Below, piece by piece: positions 27,889 through 30,248 of a DNA stretch of 30,248 nt. Source of the DNA: Chara braunii (taxonomy: Eukaryota; Streptophyta; Charophyceae; Charales; Characeae); assembly GCA_003427395.1 (NCBI GenBank), contig BFEA01000215.1, forward strand, positions 615,239 to 645,486. Reading direction: 5' to 3'. Below the pieces are notes generated by a model, which was given only the letters and a program-made list of their open reading frames with translations, searched no databases and was not told the DNA's origin. Numbering within the stretch: position 1 is the stretch's first letter; each line of letters begins with the position of its first letter. A program made the position numbers and the translations under genes.

Positions 27889-28443
27889 TCATTCGTACTC
27901 TTCGTGGCATGCGCAGGGGCAATGATCGTTGATGTAGGTAATGTCGTTTCTGAGGTTGTTTGTCGAAATCAATGTCGTTTCTAAGGTCGTTGTCGAAGTC
28001 AATGTTGTTTCTAAGGTCGTTGTCGAAATCGTAGTTGAAGTTGTCATTGGCGTCGTCGATGACGTTGTCTTTGATGTTGTTGAAGACGATGGCGGGATCT
28101 CAGGCCCGACCCCCTGCGAGCACCTGATCAGCTCTGCACCCCGCACACGTGCTTCAACCATGAGCTGACGACAGTCGCTCCATAGAACGTTTTCCCACTG
28201 CCAGTCGATACACGCATCCAACTCTAGTGCTGCCCCCTCCTCGAACGGCTGCATGACAACCAGCATGCACGAGATCGTTGCCTCCACCCATCCGATCACA
28301 GAGGTCACCCCCCAGTCAACCTCTTGTTCGAGGAGGGGACACAGGGAGAGCAAGAACATCATAATCGTAAGTTTTTCTCGACCCTTGTTCAACATGGAAA
28401 GCCAGATATCAGCCTTCAGTCGCCTCTCCTCCACGGAAGCCAT
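27889..28443 (-). CDS. Hypothetical protein with Thr/Ser-rich repeat tail
   Basis: From ATG at 28443-28441 the minus strand is open for 184 codons. It begins MASVEERRLKADIWLSML, continues with a leucine-rich stretch (MMFLLSLCPLLEQEVDW) and a mixed region with WQWENVLW, and ends in TTLETTL-type Thr repeats and CPCACHEEYE. An ATG further upstream (near 28491) is also in frame. The N-terminal 120 residues look protein-like in composition. No family is recognised, and no TATA or splice evidence was weighed. It could be a degenerate transposon ORF. Confidence 0.4.
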   Translation of the reverse strand: MASVEERRLKADIWLSMLNKGREKLTIMMFLLSLCPLLEQEVDWGVTSVIGWVEATISCMLVVMQPFEEGAALELDACIDWQWENVLWSDCRQLMVEARVRGAELIRCSQGVGPEIPPSSSTTSKTTSSTTPMTTSTTISTTTLETTLTSTTTLETTLISTNNLRNDITYINDHCPCACHEEYE

Positions 28444-28572
28444 CTTGAAACGCAAGAGTCTTCGTTGCTCTAGACGCCTTACGATCATCACAGACCCACG
28501 TTTAAGTCGCCTCGTCGTAGTCGGTCCCGCTTCTTAAGTCTTTGTGCAAGGACGTCGTTTATCCGTTAACCA

Positions 28573-28590
28573 CGAGGTGCTCCCACCTCG
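28573..28590. other. Hairpin CGAGGTG-CTCC-CACCTCG
   Basis: A 7-bp perfect stem with a 4-nt loop. No T-run follows, so it is not terminator-like. Confidence 0.7.
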
Positions 28591-28744
28591 CACGTATCAC
28601 CACGTGTAGCACCTGGTCAATCCCTCAAAGGCATGGGTTGACCTTCTTTTTCCTCGGCGATGGCGTCAACGCCGTCCGTTCACCTCGGATTCTCCGAGGA
28701 ATCGGGGTTCAAGGCCGCCAAGCCCGCCGGCCGGCATGCTCCCC

Positions 28745-29985
28745 ACGCGCTCACACTATATCCGTTAGTTTTCGCCATATGCAATCCCACCTTCGCCATG
28801 TAAATATTGAACTGAGGCATTGCATAAAAATATGCTCAATGGTTTCTTTTCATTTCCTACCTTGGAATGTGGACAAACAAGATGTGCACCATGGAGTGGC
28901 TAACCCTTTCTGTTCCAAAGAAGAGTGATCAATAATCCAATAATTTATGGGGAGACAGTGATGTACAATTCATCACTGCAATGAAGAAAATTTAGTCGGT
29001 CTTTGTCTTATATATATTTTTTTTAATTATGTCCTTGAGTAAATTTATGTCTAAATTCAAGTGCCTAGACCATCTCTCTTGCAGAATAGCCTCAATGTCC
29101 ACCGTTGGTCGTAGCAATTTGTATGCCCCTTTCACAGTGACTGACTGTAGGGTCCATGGTCTTTCCCACTTGCTAGTTTGCCAGACTCATTCCGTCGGGT
29201 CTATTGGAAGTTCCAGATAGGAAGCTCTAGATGAAAGAGTCTCCATCCCTTTGTAGTGGAGATAAAAAAGACTCTAACCCGATAGAGGTATAAAGGAGGG
29301 GAAAAAAAAAAAATGGATCCAAAGGAAATTGAATCAGAAAACGATCTCTGTCCATTTTGAAAATATTTATTAAAGAGCCCTGTGAGAGGCTCTGCAAGAC
29401 TTGACCTACCACCCCCTGACCATCTGGTCGAAACCAACCCACCTAATCTCCTTCCCTAATCTTAGACCCCTTTTTGAGAGTTCTCACCCAAGCCAAGGGT
29501 AAAGAGAAAATTATCTGATTCAGATTTTGATTGAGATTATGAGCATAACGAAGTATATATCTCAGTTGTTCCGTCGTCTTCCAATCTTTGGATCTTATAA
29601 TACCTCTTTTGACCCAGTAAGACCAAGGAGGGGATGAACTATTGTAGATGCAACCATTTGCATTTGTAATTCATCTATTGCCAAAAAGCGGTTGACAAAG
29701 TATCTCCTCATAGTGGTTAGGAAAGGGTTTATTGGGTAGTGGTAGGTGATGTCAAATTTTCATTAATGTCACCCACAAATTGTCCCAGAGTAAGATCATT
29801 TCTAGCTCTACCCCGATCCCCCTCTTCTTTAGAGTGTGTGTGCGCCTTGGGAATGAACCATAATCGATGCTCGATCCATGTGAGAGGATGTATACTCCCA
29901 TCAGATAAGGGAGCGAGCCTACGGATCTATTCCAACACCATTCCTCGTCATGGTTTGTCAGTAGAATAAGATCAATTTTTTTATC
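28745..29985 (-). pseudogene. LINE ORF2 C-terminal region with zf-RVT motif
   Basis: On the minus strand the order is: residues possibly from the endonuclease/linker part (29985-29700, WIEHRLWFIPKAHTHSKEEG in one frame), a stretch starting PWSYWVKRGIIRSKDWKTEQ (from about 29625) that runs to FLSPLQRDGDSFI (29227) across a TAG, then C-T-S-C and ETIEHIFMQC at about 28890-28818. The latter gives the C-x2-C...H-x4-C zinc pattern of zf-RVT in plant LINE ORF2, followed by a Trp-rich end (FTWRRWDCIW). Frame changes and stops make it inactive. No RT catalytic block is seen in this window. Confidence 0.6.
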
Positions 29986-30190
29986 CATCGGATAGACAAG
30001 GCCTTTTATTGAATCATATGATCAATAATCCCCATACCGCTTTTTCTTGTTTTTGGTTGAATTATGGAAAGTCAAACCACCCTAGGAATTACCTTGTCTT
30101 GCTCGTGGTTTCCTCTCCACAAGAAAACTGTGACTTGTCGTTGAAGGACTTTTGTTCGTGTCTGACTCATAGACCCGAGGACTGATTATC

Positions 30191-30248
30191 GAGCCCCGGC
30201 CCCGGGGCCCCGGCGGGGGTCCGGGGGGCGGGCACCCCCAACCCCGGC
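30191..30248. other. Very GC-rich window end
   Basis: The last 58 bases are almost entirely G and C with runs such as CCCCGGCCCCGGGGCCCCGG and GGGGGG. This contrasts sharply with the AT-rich sequence before. It may be the start of another repeat or an assembly artefact. Confidence 0.6.

Overview
The window is repeat-rich nuclear DNA of a green-lineage eukaryote. I see no certain host gene. Evidence for the lineage is a U6 snRNA copy with the plant-type 5' stem-loop, a Ty3/gypsy element primed by initiator tRNA-Met, and non-LTR (LINE) ORF2 remnants with a zf-RVT zinc motif. A charophyte such as Chara would fit, but that is inference from general character.

Layout. 1-2586: remnants of retroposed small RNAs and LINEs. 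These include a U6 copy with a poly(A) tract, a short extra module and a second poly(A) tract, flanked by a near-perfect target-site duplication. A 95-bp foldback, an inverted-repeat-bounded block of 92-bp tandem repeats and a tRNA-like fossil follow. 2587-24252: one very long LTR retrotransposon, with two LTRs of about 2.4 kb, the target-site duplication GAGGT on both sides and a tRNA-iMet primer-binding site. Its gag (5113-6312) and pol (about 14308-19295) are broken by stops and frameshifts. Pol runs protease, RT (YMDD), RNase H, a PHD-type Cys4-His-Cys3 finger, integrase (HHCC, DDE) and a GPF/Y-like tail. A third ORF (19747-20993) follows, with a strongly acidic and then a basic C-terminus.

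About 8 kb without recognisable coding sequence lies between gag and protease (6313-14307, including a 165-base assembly gap). This part holds the strongest candidate for something undescribed: two adjacent tandem families of structured elements. Family 1 (10647-11245) has seven hairpins with an almost invariant 12-nt loop and stems that change in a compensated way, while the spacers between copies are unrelated. Family 2 (11536-12090) has five copies at about 120 bp, in two alternating subtypes. It has a covarying long-range stem and a possible H-type pseudoknot. Both look like conserved RNA folds, not protein-coding or simple satellite DNA.

24253-30248: three tRNA-like sequences or fragments, two copies of a ~107-bp SINE-like module with A-rich tails, LINE fragments on both strands, microsatellites, a G-box-rich tandem duplication (26997-27410), one plausible but unrecognised minus-strand ORF (27889-28443) and a very GC-rich end.

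The retroelement genes would have formed one replicative system: gag particle, pol processing, reverse transcription and integration. This copy is defective. Internal stops are mostly explicable as C-to-T changes, and the LTRs differ by point changes and indels except for a 424-bp identical tract.
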